Below are positions 23,975-33,255 of a stretch of 57,097 nucleotides of DNA, in pieces. Numbering within the stretch: the stretch's first letter is position 1; each line of letters opens with the position of its first letter. Origin of the DNA: Aeromicrobium piscarium (GTDB taxonomy: Bacteria; Actinomycetota; Actinomycetes; Propionibacteriales; Nocardioidaceae); the NCBI RefSeq assembly GCF_007421815.1, contig NZ_VLNT01000006.1, forward strand, positions 1 to 57,097, read 5' to 3'. The notes beneath the pieces are model-generated. The model did no database searches. It was given only the letters and a program-made list of their open reading frames with translations, and had not been told where the DNA came from. The translations under genes and the position numbers were made by a program.

Positions 23975-24706
23975 ATGGGACCGGTGCGTGCGGAGGTCAT
24001 GTGGCAGGCAGTGCGCGATGCGCTCGAGGCAGCAGCCCCCGACGAGGCCCGGCCGCTGCGGGTCCTCGATATCGGGGGAGGCACGGGCGGCGACGCCGTC
24101 CGGGTGGCCGCCGAAGGACATGAGGTCGTCGTGGTCGATCCGAGTCCGGACGCCCTGGCCGCTCTGGCCCGCCGCGCCGACGACGCGGGCGTCGCCATCT
24201 CCCAGGCGCTCGGGGACACCGGGGATCTCGCCGATCACCTCGAGCCGGCCTCGATCGATCTCGTGCTGTGCCACGGCGTGGTCGAGCACGTCGACGACCC
24301 CGTCACCGCTCTCCGCGAGGTGGCTCGCACCCTCGCTCCGTCCGGACGCTTGAGCATCGTGGTGCCCGGCCGGGTGAGCGCGGCGATCGCGCGTGCCGTC
24401 GCGGGTGACTTCGCGGCGGCCCAGGCGCTGGTGGAGCGTCCGGTCGCTCACTGGACTCCTGATGAGCACGGGCCGAGGCGCTACTTCAGCGAGGAGCTCG
24501 ACGCCCTGCTCGCCGCGGCGGGGTTCCGTCCGGCGGAGACCCGCGGGCTGCGGGTTTTCGCCGATCTCGTTCCGAGTGCGGTCGTCGACGTGGAGCCTGG
24601 TGCGCGCGAATCGCTGTTCGCGCTCGAGAGCGCCGCGCGGGAGCGTCACGAATTCGCAGCCTGCTCGGGTGGTCTCCAGCAGATCGCCTGCCTAGAATTG
24701 TCCTAA
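23975..24706 (+). CDS. Class I SAM-dependent methyltransferase
   Basis: 243 aa. Motif I is VLDIGGGTGGDAVRVA (about residues 31-46), motif II VVVVDPSPDAL, and motif IV DLVLCHGVVEHV. The overall pattern resembles CmoM/SmtA-type methyltransferases, and a gene like this usually precedes DUF3040 and mraZ in actinomycetes. The substrate is not known. TAGGGT at 23963-23968 ends 6 nt before ATG 23975. The 3' end contains the TAGAAT (24693-24698) likely to be the -10 of the next gene. Confidence 0.85.
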   Translation: MGPVRAEVMWQAVRDALEAAAPDEARPLRVLDIGGGTGGDAVRVAAEGHEVVVVDPSPDALAALARRADDAGVAISQALGDTGDLADHLEPASIDLVLCHGVVEHVDDPVTALREVARTLAPSGRLSIVVPGRVSAAIARAVAGDFAAAQALVERPVAHWTPDEHGPRRYFSEELDALLAAAGFRPAETRGLRVFADLVPSAVVDVEPGARESLFALESAARERHEFAACSGGLQQIACLELS

Positions 24707-24727
24707 CCACCGAGCAAGGAGTCCATC

Positions 24728-25117
24728 GTGCCGCTTTCAGACGAAGAGGCCCGCCTGCTGGCCCAGCTGGAGCAGTCGCTGGCTGAGGAAGATCCCGACT
24801 TCGCCTCGACCCTGCGGGGATCGAAGCTGGCCGCCCGCCACCGCAAGATCGTCGCGCTCGCGGCCGTGGCCTTCGTCATCGGCATGGGTCTGCTGCTGGG
24901 CGGCGCCGTGACCGCGTCCACCTGGCTCGGCGCAGCCGGCTTCGTGGTGATGGTGGGTGCGTCGTACGCCTTCATCCGCACATGGCGCCAGGGCATGATC
25001 GGCGGCGACGAGGCTCCCGCCGGATCCGGTGGTCCTCGCGGCGGCAAGCCGCAGTCCGGTTCCTTCGTCGATCGGATGGAGGAGCGCTGGAACCGTCGAC
25101 AGGACGACGGACGATGA
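24728..25117 (+). CDS. DUF3040 membrane protein
   Basis: 129-aa small membrane protein of the actinobacterial DUF3040 family. The N-terminus MPLSDEEARLLAQLEQSLAEEDPDFASTL is diagnostic; two transmembrane helices follow (KIVALAAVAFVIGMGLLLGG and WLGAAGFVVMVGASYAFI) and a basic tail. Function unknown, though it is a constant neighbour of mraZ and likely lies in the cytoplasmic membrane. GTG 24728 has AAGGAG upstream. Two tandem terminators follow, separating it from the mraZ operon. Confidence 0.9.
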   Translation: MPLSDEEARLLAQLEQSLAEEDPDFASTLRGSKLAARHRKIVALAAVAFVIGMGLLLGGAVTASTWLGAAGFVVMVGASYAFIRTWRQGMIGGDEAPAGSGGPRGGKPQSGSFVDRMEERWNRRQDDGR

Positions 25118-25150
25118 TGTCGCTCCACTGACGCACCACTCTCCACCACC

Positions 25151-25183
25151 AGCCGCCCCACCGTGAGGTGAGGGCGGCTTTTT
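25151..25183 (+). terminator. Rho-independent terminator after the DUF3040 gene
   Basis: Stem AGCCGCCC (25151-25158) with GGGCGGCT (25172-25179), extended inside by CACC/GGTG, followed by TTTTT at 25179-25183. The only classical stem plus T-run in the window. Confidence 0.9.
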
Positions 25184-25187
25184 CATT

Positions 25188-25219
25188 GGCCCCACAGGCA
25201 TTTTGCCGGTGGGGCCTTT
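25188..25219 (+). terminator. Second tandem terminator
   Basis: Stem GGCCCCAC (25188-25195) with GTGGGGCC (25209-25216), inner GGCA/TGCC, then TTTG. It reinforces the terminator just upstream and insulates the mraZ promoter. Confidence 0.75.
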
Positions 25220-25270
25220 GTCATGTCATGGGGGCGACACGGTGCGTATCGTCCCACGCTGAGGAGAAAG

Positions 25271-25310
25271 GTGGTGCATAGTGGGTTAGAGTGGTGCAAA
25301 ATGGAGGAGC
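25271..25310 (+). promoter_or_regulatory. MraZ operator: four boxes with a 10-bp period
   Basis: Four boxes start exactly 10 nt apart: GTGGTGCATA (25271), GTGGGTTAGA (25281), GTGGTGCAAA (25291) and ATGGAGGAGC (25301). MraZ binds several TGGG-like repeats spaced by one helical turn upstream of its own gene in other bacteria. This array ends 55 nt before the mraZ start and predicts autoregulation of the division cluster. Confidence 0.75.
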
Positions 25311-25364
25311 TAGTGAAGGAGCAGCCGCCCATGTGGCTCGAGACGCGAGGTGAGGAGGGCCGTG

Positions 25365-25814
25365 GTGAATCCCGACGTCACCAACTTCTTCGGCACCTAC
25401 ACCCCGCGGCTGGACGACAAGGGGAGGCTCTTCCTGCCGGCGAAGTTCCGGCCACGGCTGGAGCAGGGCGTGATCCTCACGCGCGGCCAGGAGCACTGCA
25501 TCTACGGCTGGACGACCGAGTCGTTCAACGAGTTCACCGATCGGGTGCGCAACACGCCCTTCACCAATCGGCAGGCACGCAACTTCCTGCGCATGCTCTT
25601 CTCCGGCGCCTCCTCGGAGACTCCGGACAAGCAGGGGCGGATCTCGGTTCCTCCGGTGCTGCGCGAATGGGCGAGCCTCGAGCGCGAGTGCACGGTCGTC
25701 GGCGCGATGGATCGCATCGAGATCTGGGACTCGCGGCGCTGGGAGGAGTTCTCCTCCGAGCAGGAGGACGAGTTCGCGGACATGTCCGACGAGGTGATGC
25801 CGGGCATCTTCTGA
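25365..25814 (+). CDS. mraZ: Transcriptional regulator MraZ
   Basis: 149-aa ring-forming AbrB/SpoVT-like DNA-binding protein that controls the division and cell-wall cluster. Two repeats each carry the swapped-hairpin motif: DDKGRLFLPAKFR (about residues 15-27) and DKQGRISVPPVLRE (about 88-101). The first gene of the dcw operon. GTG 25365 is preferred over 25362 and 25350 because AGGAGG (25353-25358) is then 6 nt upstream. An array of four MraZ-box-like repeats lies upstream. Confidence 0.95.
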   Translation: MNPDVTNFFGTYTPRLDDKGRLFLPAKFRPRLEQGVILTRGQEHCIYGWTTESFNEFTDRVRNTPFTNRQARNFLRMLFSGASSETPDKQGRISVPPVLREWASLERECTVVGAMDRIEIWDSRRWEEFSSEQEDEFADMSDEVMPGIF

Positions 25815-25867
25815 CCGGTCTCGCGGGTGGCGATGCCCGCCTGGGTGGATCTGACATCCCTTCCCCG

Positions 25868-26032
25868 GTGTCAGAACCATGCGGGCGGGGATCGGCGCTC
25901 GCGAGCACCGATCCGAAGCCTGATCCGCGTATCCGCGTGCAGGTCGCCGAGCGCCTCGCCGTCATGGCGGTGTCGCTCGGTGCGAGCACCGTGGTGGTGT
26001 TCGTCCTCTCCGCCGTCCTGGGGGCGTGGTGA
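25868..26032 (+). CDS. Possible small membrane protein between mraZ and rsmH
   Basis: A 54-codon frame from GTG 25868 encodes a basic N-terminal half and one hydrophobic helix ([25 protein letters not shown]). Its TGA (26030-26032) overlaps the second GTG of rsmH in a GTGA arrangement, the same 4-nt coupling seen at many real junctions in this cluster. No clear Shine-Dalgarno precedes 25868, and GTG 25939 is an alternative start. I do not recognise the sequence. Confidence 0.45.
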   Translation: MSEPCGRGSALASTDPKPDPRIRVQVAERLAVMAVSLGASTVVVFVLSAVLGAW

Positions 26033-26988
26033 CGGCGCCGCGGCACGTCCCGGTGGTCGCCGACCGTGTACTGGACCTGCTGGAGCCCGCCGTGCTCGCC
26101 GCCGCTGCCCCGGTCCTGGTCGACACGACCCTCGGCCTCGGTGGACACAGCGAGGCGATGCTGGAGCGTTTCGGCGAGGCGAGGGTGATCGGCATCGACC
26201 GCGACGGAGACGCCCTGCGCCGCGCGAACGCGCGCCTGGAGCCCTTCGGTGACCGCTTCACGCCGGTCCATGCCGTCTACGACGAGATCGTCGATGCCGT
26301 CCGCGGTGCCGGCGCCGATCGGGTGACCGGCGTGCTCTTCGACCTCGGCGTGTCCTCGATGCAGCTCGACCAGGCCGAACGCGGGTTCGCCTACGCCCAG
26401 GACGCTCCGCTGGACATGCGCATGAACCCCGACGACCCGCTCACGGCGGCCGAGGTGCTCAACAGCTACGACGAGAACGCGCTCACCCATGTGCTGCGCG
26501 ACTACGGCGAGGAGAAGTTCGCGCGCAAGATCGCCCGCACCATCGTGCGCGAGCGCGAGCGCGAGCCCTTCGAGCGCAGCGCGCGGCTGGTCGAGCTGGT
26601 CCGCGACACGATCCCCGCGCCCGCGCGCCGCACCGGCGGCAATCCGGCGAAGCGCACGTTCCAGGCCCTGCGGATCGAGGTCAACGACGAGCTCGGCGCC
26701 TACGGACGCGCTCTTCCGGCGGCTCTCGACCTCACGGAGCTCGGCGGTCGCGTCGTGGTGTTGTCCTATCACTCTCTGGAGGATCGGATCACCAAGCGGA
26801 CCTTCGCTGCTGCCACCACGAGCACCGCTCCGCCCGGTCTCCCGGTCGTGCTCCCCGAACACGAGCCACGGTTCCGGCTCCTCACCCGGGGTGCGGAACG
26901 CGCCTCGGAGTCCGAGATCGCTGAGAACCCCCGTGCCACCCCCGTCCGCTTGCGTGCCGTCGAAAGGATCGCTCATGACCAGCCCTAG
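26029..26988 (+). CDS. rsmH: 16S rRNA (cytosine1402-N4)-methyltransferase
   Basis: MraW/RsmH methylates C1402 in the ribosomal P site. 319 aa with [13 protein letters not shown] at the N-terminus, SAM-binding [34 protein letters not shown], and the C-terminal [15 protein letters not shown] and [17 protein letters not shown] 26029 is taken because it overlaps the upstream small ORF stop (GTGA); GTG 26026 is equally readable. The 3' end overlaps the ATG of the ftsL leader frame (26975). Confidence 0.95.
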   Translation: MTAPRHVPVVADRVLDLLEPAVLAAAAPVLVDTTLGLGGHSEAMLERFGEARVIGIDRDGDALRRANARLEPFGDRFTPVHAVYDEIVDAVRGAGADRVTGVLFDLGVSSMQLDQAERGFAYAQDAPLDMRMNPDDPLTAAEVLNSYDENALTHVLRDYGEEKFARKIARTIVREREREPFERSARLVELVRDTIPAPARRTGGNPAKRTFQALRIEVNDELGAYGRALPAALDLTELGGRVVVLSYHSLEDRITKRTFAAATTSTAPPGLPVVLPEHEPRFRLLTRGAERASESEIAENPRATPVRLRAVERIAHDQP

Positions 26989-27064
26989 CGCGCGCCGATC
27001 GCTGGCGATCGAACGTCCGTTGCCGCGTCCGTCCGGCACGCGTCCCTCCGGGCGGTGCCGGTGA
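26975..27064 (+). other. 29-codon frame with strong ribosome site, probable displaced N-terminus of FtsL
   Basis: GAAAGG (26962-26967) precedes ATG 26975 by 7 nt. The frame encodes [19 protein letters not shown] and stops at 27062-27064, overlapping GTG 27061 (GTGA). One extra C in the CCC at 27044-27046 would fuse it in frame with FtsL (giving a junction TRPLRAVPVSRGS). Either it is a coupling leader peptide or a one-base frameshift. Confidence 0.5.
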
Positions 27065-27477
27065 GCCGGGGGAGCGCGGTCGCCAGTCAGGCCGGCCGCG
27101 CGCTCGTCGCGCGGGGACACGAGGTCCGCTCGGCCGGTCTGCGGCTCGTCGCGCCGGTGCGGCAGCGGGCCAAGCGCGCGCCCTTCGTCGTCGTGCTGCT
27201 CACGGTGCTCGGAGTGGGCCTCGTCGGCCTCATCATCATGAGCACGATCATGCAGAGCCAGTCCTTCGTACTGTCCGACCTGACCCGCGAGAACGAGAGC
27301 CTGGGCATCGAGCGTGAGGGACTTGCCCGCGAGCTGCAGGACCTGCAGTCGCCGCAGTCGCTCGCGGACAAGGCGACCAATGCCGGCATGGTGCCTCCGG
27401 CCAATCCCGTGTTCCTGCGGCTGGCCGACGGCACGGTGATCGGCCAGCCGATTCCCGCCGGAGAGGGAGGTCAGTGA
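27061..27477 (+). CDS. ftsL: Cell division protein FtsL-like
   Basis: 138-aa bitopic membrane protein in the ftsL position between rsmH and ftsI. A basic cytoplasmic part precedes one helix (APFVVVLLTVLGVGLVGLIIMSTIM, about residues 41-65); an outer leucine-zipper-like coil follows (LSDLTRENESLGIEREGLARELQDLQS), then DKATNAGMVPPANPVFLRL. This matches the divisome proteins that bridge FtsQ and FtsWI. The start codon is uncertain: GTG 27061 has no good Shine-Dalgarno, and the proper start may be ATG 26975 if a one-base deletion near 27044 is an error. The stop overlaps the ftsI ATG by 1 nt. Confidence 0.82.
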   Translation: MSRGSAVASQAGRALVARGHEVRSAGLRLVAPVRQRAKRAPFVVVLLTVLGVGLVGLIIMSTIMQSQSFVLSDLTRENESLGIEREGLARELQDLQSPQSLADKATNAGMVPPANPVFLRLADGTVIGQPIPAGEGGQ

Positions 27478-29219
27478 TGATCACCGCGATGACCCGGCGC
27501 CGGGTGCGGGTGTGTCTCGTGCTCGCGCTGGCGGTCTTCCTCGTGTTCGGCCTGCGCCTGTTCCAGATCCAGGGCGTCGATGCCAAGGCCTATGCGGCGA
27601 TGGCGGTGCAGAACGGCACCGCGACGACCACGGTGCCCGCACCGCGCGGCGCGATCGTCGACCGTAACGGCGTGGAGCTCGCCTCCAATACCGATGGACT
27701 CACCGTCACGGCCGATCCGAGCATGACGTCCGAGCACGCCCCGCAGATCGCCCGCATCCTCTATGAGCAGCTGCCCGGCGAGATCGACTACTTCGACACG
27801 ATCGAGAAGCTCCGGACCCCGGACTCGCGCTTCGTCTACGTCGTCCGCGACATCCCCGCCTCCGAGGCCTCCGATGCGGTCAAGGCCGTGCGCGACGCGA
27901 AGTACACCGGTGTCTTCACCGAGAAGGAGAATCTACGCAGCTACCCGGGCGGGTCGCTCGCGGCGAATCTCCTCGGCTTCACTGACAACTCCGGCAAGGG
28001 CGTCCAGGGCATCGAGCAGATGTTCGACGACCAGCTGACCGGCACCGACGGGTCGAGCACCTATGAGGTCTCCTCGACCGGACAGCGCATCCCGATGGCC
28101 GACAACACCGTCGAGGAGATGGTGCCCGGCACCGCGGTAAAGACCACGATCGACCGGGACCTGCAGTGGTTCGCCGACCAGCGGCTCTCCGAGGTCGTGT
28201 CGTCGACCGGCTCGGCCTGGGGGCTCGCGATCACGATGGACGTCAAGACCTGCCAGATCCTCCAGATGTCGCAGGCACCGACCTTCAATCCCGACACCCG
28301 CCAGGGCATCACCGACCAGAACACGGTCTCGCGTGCCACACAGACGGTGTACGAGCCGGGATCGGTCATGAAGCCCGTGACGATGGCGGCGCTGGCCGAT
28401 CAGGGGCTCATCAACGCCGATTCCAAGGTGCGGGTGCCCGAGAGCATGACCATCGACGGCTTCCGGATCGGCGACCACTGGGACCACGGCGTGCTGCAGA
28501 TGACCGCGGCCGGGGTCATCGCCCAGTCCTCGAACCTCGGCACGATCGTCGCGGCTCAGCAGATGGACGACCAGACCTTCTACGACTACCTGCGCAAGTT
28601 CGGCTTCGGCGAGCAGACCGGTGTCGGCCTGCCGGGCGAGTCCGGGGGCATCGTCGAGGATGCCGACAGCTGGACCCGGGCCAAGCACGCCACGACCGCC
28701 TTCGGGCAGGGCATCTCGGTGACCGGCGTGCAGATGCTGCGCGCGATCGGCGTCATCGCCAATGACGGCATGGGCTGCGATCCGACGGTGGTCGAGTCGA
28801 CGATCGCGCCGGACGGCACCGAGAAGAAGATCGAGCAGGACGAGCCGGAGCGTGTGGTGTCACCCGAGGCGGCCGCACAGGTCACCCGGATGATGGAGGC
28901 GGTCACCGCCGACGACGGAACGGCGCCGCTGGCCCAGGTCGACGGCTACCGCGTGGCGGGCAAGACCGGTACGGCGTGGCGCGTCGATCCAGACACGGGA
29001 CGCTATCTGCGGGGTCAGAACCTGGTGTCCTTCGTCGGCTTCGCTCCCGCGGACAAGCCGCGTTTCGTGACCTACATCGTCATCGACAAGGCGCCGGGCG
29101 GCGCCGGTGGTGGCTCGCTGGCCGCCCCGATCTTCCACGACATCATGTCGATGGCACTCGAGCGATTCGGCGTCATGCCCACGGGCTCGCCGTCGCCCGA
29201 GGTCGCGCAGTACTGGTGA
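27477..29219 (+). CDS. ftsI: Septal peptidoglycan transpeptidase FtsI (PBP3)
   Basis: Class B penicillin-binding protein that crosslinks septal wall, partner of FtsW. 580 aa: N-terminal membrane anchor (VCLVLALAVFLVFGLRLF), dimerisation domain with APRGAIVDRNGVELA, and transpeptidase domain with Ser296-V-M-Lys299 (PGSVMKP), Ser351-Ser-Asn353 and Lys496-Thr-Gly (GKTGTAW). ATG 27477 was chosen: the TGATG overlap with ftsL and GAGAGGGAGG at 27461-27470 favour it over GTG 27474. Followed after about 90 nt by murE. Confidence 0.96.
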   Translation: MITAMTRRRVRVCLVLALAVFLVFGLRLFQIQGVDAKAYAAMAVQNGTATTTVPAPRGAIVDRNGVELASNTDGLTVTADPSMTSEHAPQIARILYEQLPGEIDYFDTIEKLRTPDSRFVYVVRDIPASEASDAVKAVRDAKYTGVFTEKENLRSYPGGSLAANLLGFTDNSGKGVQGIEQMFDDQLTGTDGSSTYEVSSTGQRIPMADNTVEEMVPGTAVKTTIDRDLQWFADQRLSEVVSSTGSAWGLAITMDVKTCQILQMSQAPTFNPDTRQGITDQNTVSRATQTVYEPGSVMKPVTMAALADQGLINADSKVRVPESMTIDGFRIGDHWDHGVLQMTAAGVIAQSSNLGTIVAAQQMDDQTFYDYLRKFGFGEQTGVGLPGESGGIVEDADSWTRAKHATTAFGQGISVTGVQMLRAIGVIANDGMGCDPTVVESTIAPDGTEKKIEQDEPERVVSPEAAAQVTRMMEAVTADDGTAPLAQVDGYRVAGKTGTAWRVDPDTGRYLRGQNLVSFVGFAPADKPRFVTYIVIDKAPGGAGGGSLAAPIFHDIMSMALERFGVMPTGSPSPEVAQYW

Positions 29220-29307
29220 GGACGATGACACGTGACGAGGCCGCTCGTCGCCCTCGCACGGGGGACTAGTGCGGGGCACTAGTGTCGGAGGCGTGGTTGA
29301 GGAGTCC

Positions 29308-30789
29308 ATGCGGGTACGGCCGACCGAGCCCCCGCATCGTTCGCTGCGTTCGCTGGCGCATCGGCTCGGTGTCCGTCCGCACGGCGAGGCCGAGGTAACG
29401 GGCTTGAGCTTGAACACCGCGGAGGTGCGGGCCGGAGATCTCTACGCGGCGCTGCCGGGCGCGAGCACGCATGGTGCGCGCTTCGCCGATCGGGCCGCGG
29501 CCTCGGGCGCGGTGGCGGTACTGACCGACGCGCGGGGATTGCAGTGCGTCCCCGACGGACTGCCGTATCTCGTGGTGGAGGACCCGCGCCGGGTCCTCGC
29601 CGATCTCGCGGCGGACGTGTACGACCATCCCAGTGAGGCGTTCATCACGATCGGCATCACCGGCACCCAGGGCAAGACCACCAGCACCTATCTGGCGGAG
29701 GCGGCGCTCAGCGGCGAGCGGCCCGCGGTCATCGGCACGATCGGCACCCGGATCGCCGGTGTGCCGGCGGCGTCGACGCTGACGACCCCCGAGGCGCCCG
29801 CGTTGCAAGCGCTCTTCGCGGTCATGCGCGAGGAGGAGGTCACCGCCTGTGCGATGGAGGTCTCGAGCCACGCCCTCGTCAAGGGCAGGGTCGACGGTTT
29901 CGCCTTCGATGTCGGCGTCTTCTTGAACCTCGGTCGCGACCACCTGGACTTCCATGCCGACATGGAGGACTACTTCCAGGCCAAGGCGCGACTGTTCGCG
30001 CCCGAGCACGCCCGGGCCGGGGTCGTCCTGGTCGACGACCACTACGGCCGCCGCCTCGCCGGCGAGGCCGAGATCCCTATCACCACGGTCTCGACGGGAG
30101 AGGAGCCCGCCGACTGGCGGATCGCCGAGCTCGAGGCACAGCCGCTCGGGTCGCGTGCCGTGCTCCGGACCCCCGACGGCGATGAGATCGAGCTCGTGGT
30201 GCCGCTGCCCGGGGCGTTCAATGTGGCCAATGCGGCCGCCGTCGTGGCCGCCCTCGCCGTCTCCGGACGCGATCCGCGCGCAGCCGCGGCAGGAATCGCG
30301 CGGAGCCCCGGCGTACCCGGCCGGATGGAGCGGATCGACTCCGGGCGAGACGTGACCGTGGTGGTCGACTACGCGCACAAGCCGGACGCGATCGTGGCCG
30401 TGCTGGAGGCCCTGCGACCGGTGACGGAAGGGCGACTCATCATCGTGCTCGGCGCCGGGGGCGACCGTGACCGCGGCAAGCGCTCCGTCATGGGCGCCGC
30501 CGCGGCCGAGCGTGCGGACATCCTCGTGGTCACCGATGACAATCCGCGCTCGGAGAACCCGGCGCACATTCGGGCCGCGGTGATCGAGGGGGCGCGCGAT
30601 GCCCGAGCCGAGGTCGTCGAGGTCGCCGGTCGGCGGGCGGCGATCGCCGAGGCCCTCTCGATGGCGCGGGCCGGGGACACGATCGTCATCGCGGGCAAGG
30701 GGCACGAGCGCGGGCAGGAGATCGACGGCGTCGTCCACCCCTTCGACGATCGCGATGTCGTCCGCGAGTGTCTGGAGTCGCTGCGATGA
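29308..30789 (+). CDS. murE: UDP-MurNAc-tripeptide synthetase MurE (diaminopimelate-adding)
   Basis: Adds the third residue to UDP-MurNAc-L-Ala-D-Glu. 493 aa with ATP loop GITGTQGKTTSTYL (about residues 112-125), the central NLGRDHLDFH and the DNPR selectivity motif (Asn412-Pro-Arg414, in DDNPRSENP), which marks diaminopimelate rather than lysine ligases; meso- or LL-form cannot be distinguished. ATG 29308 has GAGGAG 6 nt upstream. A TAGTGT box about 29280-29285 may provide an internal promoter before GTG 29293, an alternative start. Confidence 0.95.
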   Translation: MRVRPTEPPHRSLRSLAHRLGVRPHGEAEVTGLSLNTAEVRAGDLYAALPGASTHGARFADRAAASGAVAVLTDARGLQCVPDGLPYLVVEDPRRVLADLAADVYDHPSEAFITIGITGTQGKTTSTYLAEAALSGERPAVIGTIGTRIAGVPAASTLTTPEAPALQALFAVMREEEVTACAMEVSSHALVKGRVDGFAFDVGVFLNLGRDHLDFHADMEDYFQAKARLFAPEHARAGVVLVDDHYGRRLAGEAEIPITTVSTGEEPADWRIAELEAQPLGSRAVLRTPDGDEIELVVPLPGAFNVANAAAVVAALAVSGRDPRAAAAGIARSPGVPGRMERIDSGRDVTVVVDYAHKPDAIVAVLEALRPVTEGRLIIVLGAGGDRDRGKRSVMGAAAAERADILVVTDDNPRSENPAHIRAAVIEGARDARAEVVEVAGRRAAIAEALSMARAGDTIVIAGKGHERGQEIDGVVHPFDDRDVVRECLESLR

Positions 30790-32159
30790 TCGCCGGACTC
30801 ACCGCGGCCGATATCGCCGAGATCACCGGCGGCGCTCTGCGTGCCGATCCTGGCCTCGCGGTGCCCGGACCGGTCGTCATCGACTCGCGGGAGACGGCAC
30901 CGGGGGCGATCTTCGCCGCGATGGCCGGCGATCACGCCGACGGACATCGCTTCGTGCCGGGAGCGCTCGCCGACGGTGCCGCACTGGCCCTCGTCACCGC
31001 AGAGGTCGAAGGACCGGCGGTGGTGGTCGACGACGTTCCCGCCGCCATGGCGGCGCTCGCCCGGCGCAGTCTGGAGGTACTACGCGAGCGGGGTGAGATC
31101 ACCGTGATCGCGATCACCGGTTCGCAAGGCAAGACGAGCGTCAAGGACATGCTGGCGGGCGTCCTCGGCGACCAGGCCCCGACGGTCGCCCCGCGCGGCT
31201 CGTTCAACAACGAGCTGGGTGTGCCCCTCACCGTCCTGCGAGCCGATGCGGACACCAGGTACCTGGTCGTGGAGATGGGGGCTCGTGGCATCGGCCACAT
31301 CGCGTATCTGTGCGGGATCGCGCCGCCGGACATCGGCGTGGTCCTCAATGTCGGCTCCGCCCACCTCGGAGAGTTCGGCACGCCGGAGATCACGGCGCTG
31401 GCCAAGGGCGAACTGGTCGAGGCCGTCGGCAGTGGGGGAGTCGCCGTCCTCAATGCCGACGATCACCGCGTCGCCGCCATGGCCTCGCGCACCGCGGCAC
31501 GTGTCGCCACCTTCGGCTTCGCCGGCGAGGACGTCCGATTGACCGGAGAGGTGACCACGGACGCCGCGGGCCATCCGCATGTCCTGGCCCGCGTCGAGGG
31601 AGCCGATCGCGATCTGACGGTCGCGCAGCTGGGACCGCACCAGGTGCTCAACGCGGCAGCGGCGCTCGCCGCCGCCCGGGCCGCGGGGATCGCGACCGAG
31701 GCGGCCGTCGCCTCGCTGGCGACCGCCGGGCCGCGGTCGCCCATGCGGATGGAACGCCACGAGCGCGCCGACGGGGTCATCGTCGTCAACGACGCCTACA
31801 ACGCGAATCCGGAGTCGATGGAGGCCGCGCTGCGCGCCCTGGCCGGCCTTGCCGATACCGCCCACTCAGTCGCGGTCCTGGGCAGCATGCTGGAGCTCGG
31901 AGAGCGGGCGCGCGAGGACCACGAGGCGGTCGGCGCCCTGGCGGCGAGCCTGGGCATCGGACGTGTGATCGCGGTCGGCGACCACGCCGAGGACATCGCG
32001 CGCGGGGCGGGAGCGATCGCCGAGGTCGCCGCGACGCCCGCGGACGCCATCCGTACACTCGACAGGAGCCTGCGGCCCGGTCACGTGGTGCTCGTGAAAG
32101 CATCGAGGGGCGAACGGCTCGAGCGTGTCGCCGACGCGTTGCTCGCCGCTGACCGATGA
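30786..32159 (+). CDS. murF: UDP-MurNAc-tripeptide--D-alanyl-D-alanine ligase
   Basis: Adds D-Ala-D-Ala to complete the UDP-MurNAc-pentapeptide. 457 aa: N-terminal substrate domain, ATP loop [14 protein letters not shown] (about residues 115-128), [30 protein letters not shown] and [10 protein letters not shown]. The start overlaps the murE stop by 4 nt (ATGA). Confidence 0.96.
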   Translation: MIAGLTAADIAEITGGALRADPGLAVPGPVVIDSRETAPGAIFAAMAGDHADGHRFVPGALADGAALALVTAEVEGPAVVVDDVPAAMAALARRSLEVLRERGEITVIAITGSQGKTSVKDMLAGVLGDQAPTVAPRGSFNNELGVPLTVLRADADTRYLVVEMGARGIGHIAYLCGIAPPDIGVVLNVGSAHLGEFGTPEITALAKGELVEAVGSGGVAVLNADDHRVAAMASRTAARVATFGFAGEDVRLTGEVTTDAAGHPHVLARVEGADRDLTVAQLGPHQVLNAAAALAAARAAGIATEAAVASLATAGPRSPMRMERHERADGVIVVNDAYNANPESMEAALRALAGLADTAHSVAVLGSMLELGERAREDHEAVGALAASLGIGRVIAVGDHAEDIARGAGAIAEVAATPADAIRTLDRSLRPGHVVLVKASRGERLERVADALLAADR

Positions 32160-32190
32160 CGACGACCTGTCTTCGAAAGGAAACCGCCCC

Positions 32191-33255
32191 GTGCTTGCTG
32201 TCCTGATCGCCGGTGCCCTCGGACTCCTGGGCACGCTCGTCGGGACCAAGTGGGCGATCTCCGTGCTCGTCGCCAAGGGATACGGTCAGCTCATCCGCGA
32301 CGACGGTCCGACCTCGCACCACATCAAGCGCGGCACGCCCACGATGGGCGGCATCGTCATCATCTTCTCGGTGGTGCTCGCCTACGCGGTGGCCAAGCTG
32401 GCCACCGGTTTCTGGCCGAGCCCCTCGGGGTGGCTGCTGCTGTTCCTGTTCGTCGGTCTCGGCCTGATCGGCTTCCTCGACGACTACATCAAGATCTCCA
32501 AGCAACGTTCCCTCGGTCTGCGCAGCAAGGCCAAGATGATCGGGCAGGTCTCCGTCGGCCTCATCTTCGCCGTGCTCGCCATCGGCTGGGAGGACGACCG
32601 CGGGCAGACGCCGATCACCCATGCGATCTCCTTCGCGCGTGACATCCCGGGGTGGACACTGCCGACGGTGGCGCTCATCGTGTGGGTGCTGCTGCTCATC
32701 GCGGCCACGTCCAATGGCGTCAACCTCACCGACGGTCTCGACGGTCTCGCGACCGGGGCCTCGGTCATGGTGTTCGGGGCCTATGTCGTCATCAACGTCT
32801 GGCAGTACAACCAGAACTGCGCCTACGACCTGGCGGCCGGCTGTTACGAGGTCCGCGATCCGATGGATCTCGCCACGATCGCCGCGGCGCTCACCGGTGC
32901 CTGCTTCGGATTCCTGTGGTGGAACACGTCGCCGGCCAAGATCTTCATGGGCGACACCGGCTCGCTCTCCCTCGGCGGCGCGATCGCCGGACTCGCGTTG
33001 ATGACGCGCACCGAGCTGCTCCTCGTGCTGCTGGGCGGACTGTTCGTCATCATCACGCTCTCGGTGATCATCCAGGTGGGCTACTTCAAGATCTCCGGCG
33101 GCAAGCGGGTCTTCCGCATGGCGCCGTTGCAGCACCACTTCGAGCTCAAGGGCTGGGCCGAGATCACCATCGTGGTCCGGTTCTGGATCATCTGCGGGCT
33201 GTGCGTCCTCGCCGGAGTCGCGGTCTTCTACTGGGATTGGATCAGCCGCCAGTGA
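32191..33255 (+). CDS. mraY: Phospho-N-acetylmuramoyl-pentapeptide transferase
   Basis: Integral membrane enzyme making lipid I from UDP-MurNAc-pentapeptide and undecaprenyl phosphate. 354 aa with about ten helices and the conserved [20 protein letters not shown] (catalytic Asp pair), [26 protein letters not shown] and [16 protein letters not shown] 32191 follows GAAAGG at 10 nt; the extra upstream frame from 32125 overlaps murF and is not MraY-like. Confidence 0.96.
   Translation: MLAVLIAGALGLLGTLVGTKWAISVLVAKGYGQLIRDDGPTSHHIKRGTPTMGGIVIIFSVVLAYAVAKLATGFWPSPSGWLLLFLFVGLGLIGFLDDYIKISKQRSLGLRSKAKMIGQVSVGLIFAVLAIGWEDDRGQTPITHAISFARDIPGWTLPTVALIVWVLLLIAATSNGVNLTDGLDGLATGASVMVFGAYVVINVWQYNQNCAYDLAAGCYEVRDPMDLATIAAALTGACFGFLWWNTSPAKIFMGDTGSLSLGGAIAGLALMTRTELLLVLLGGLFVIITLSVIIQVGYFKISGGKRVFRMAPLQHHFELKGWAEITIVVRFWIICGLCVLAGVAVFYWDWISRQ

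Noticed and set aside
25223..25867. N-terminal extension of the frame ending at 26032
   Set aside because: It runs through terminators and the mraZ coding region in another frame; only the last part after 25868 could be a gene.
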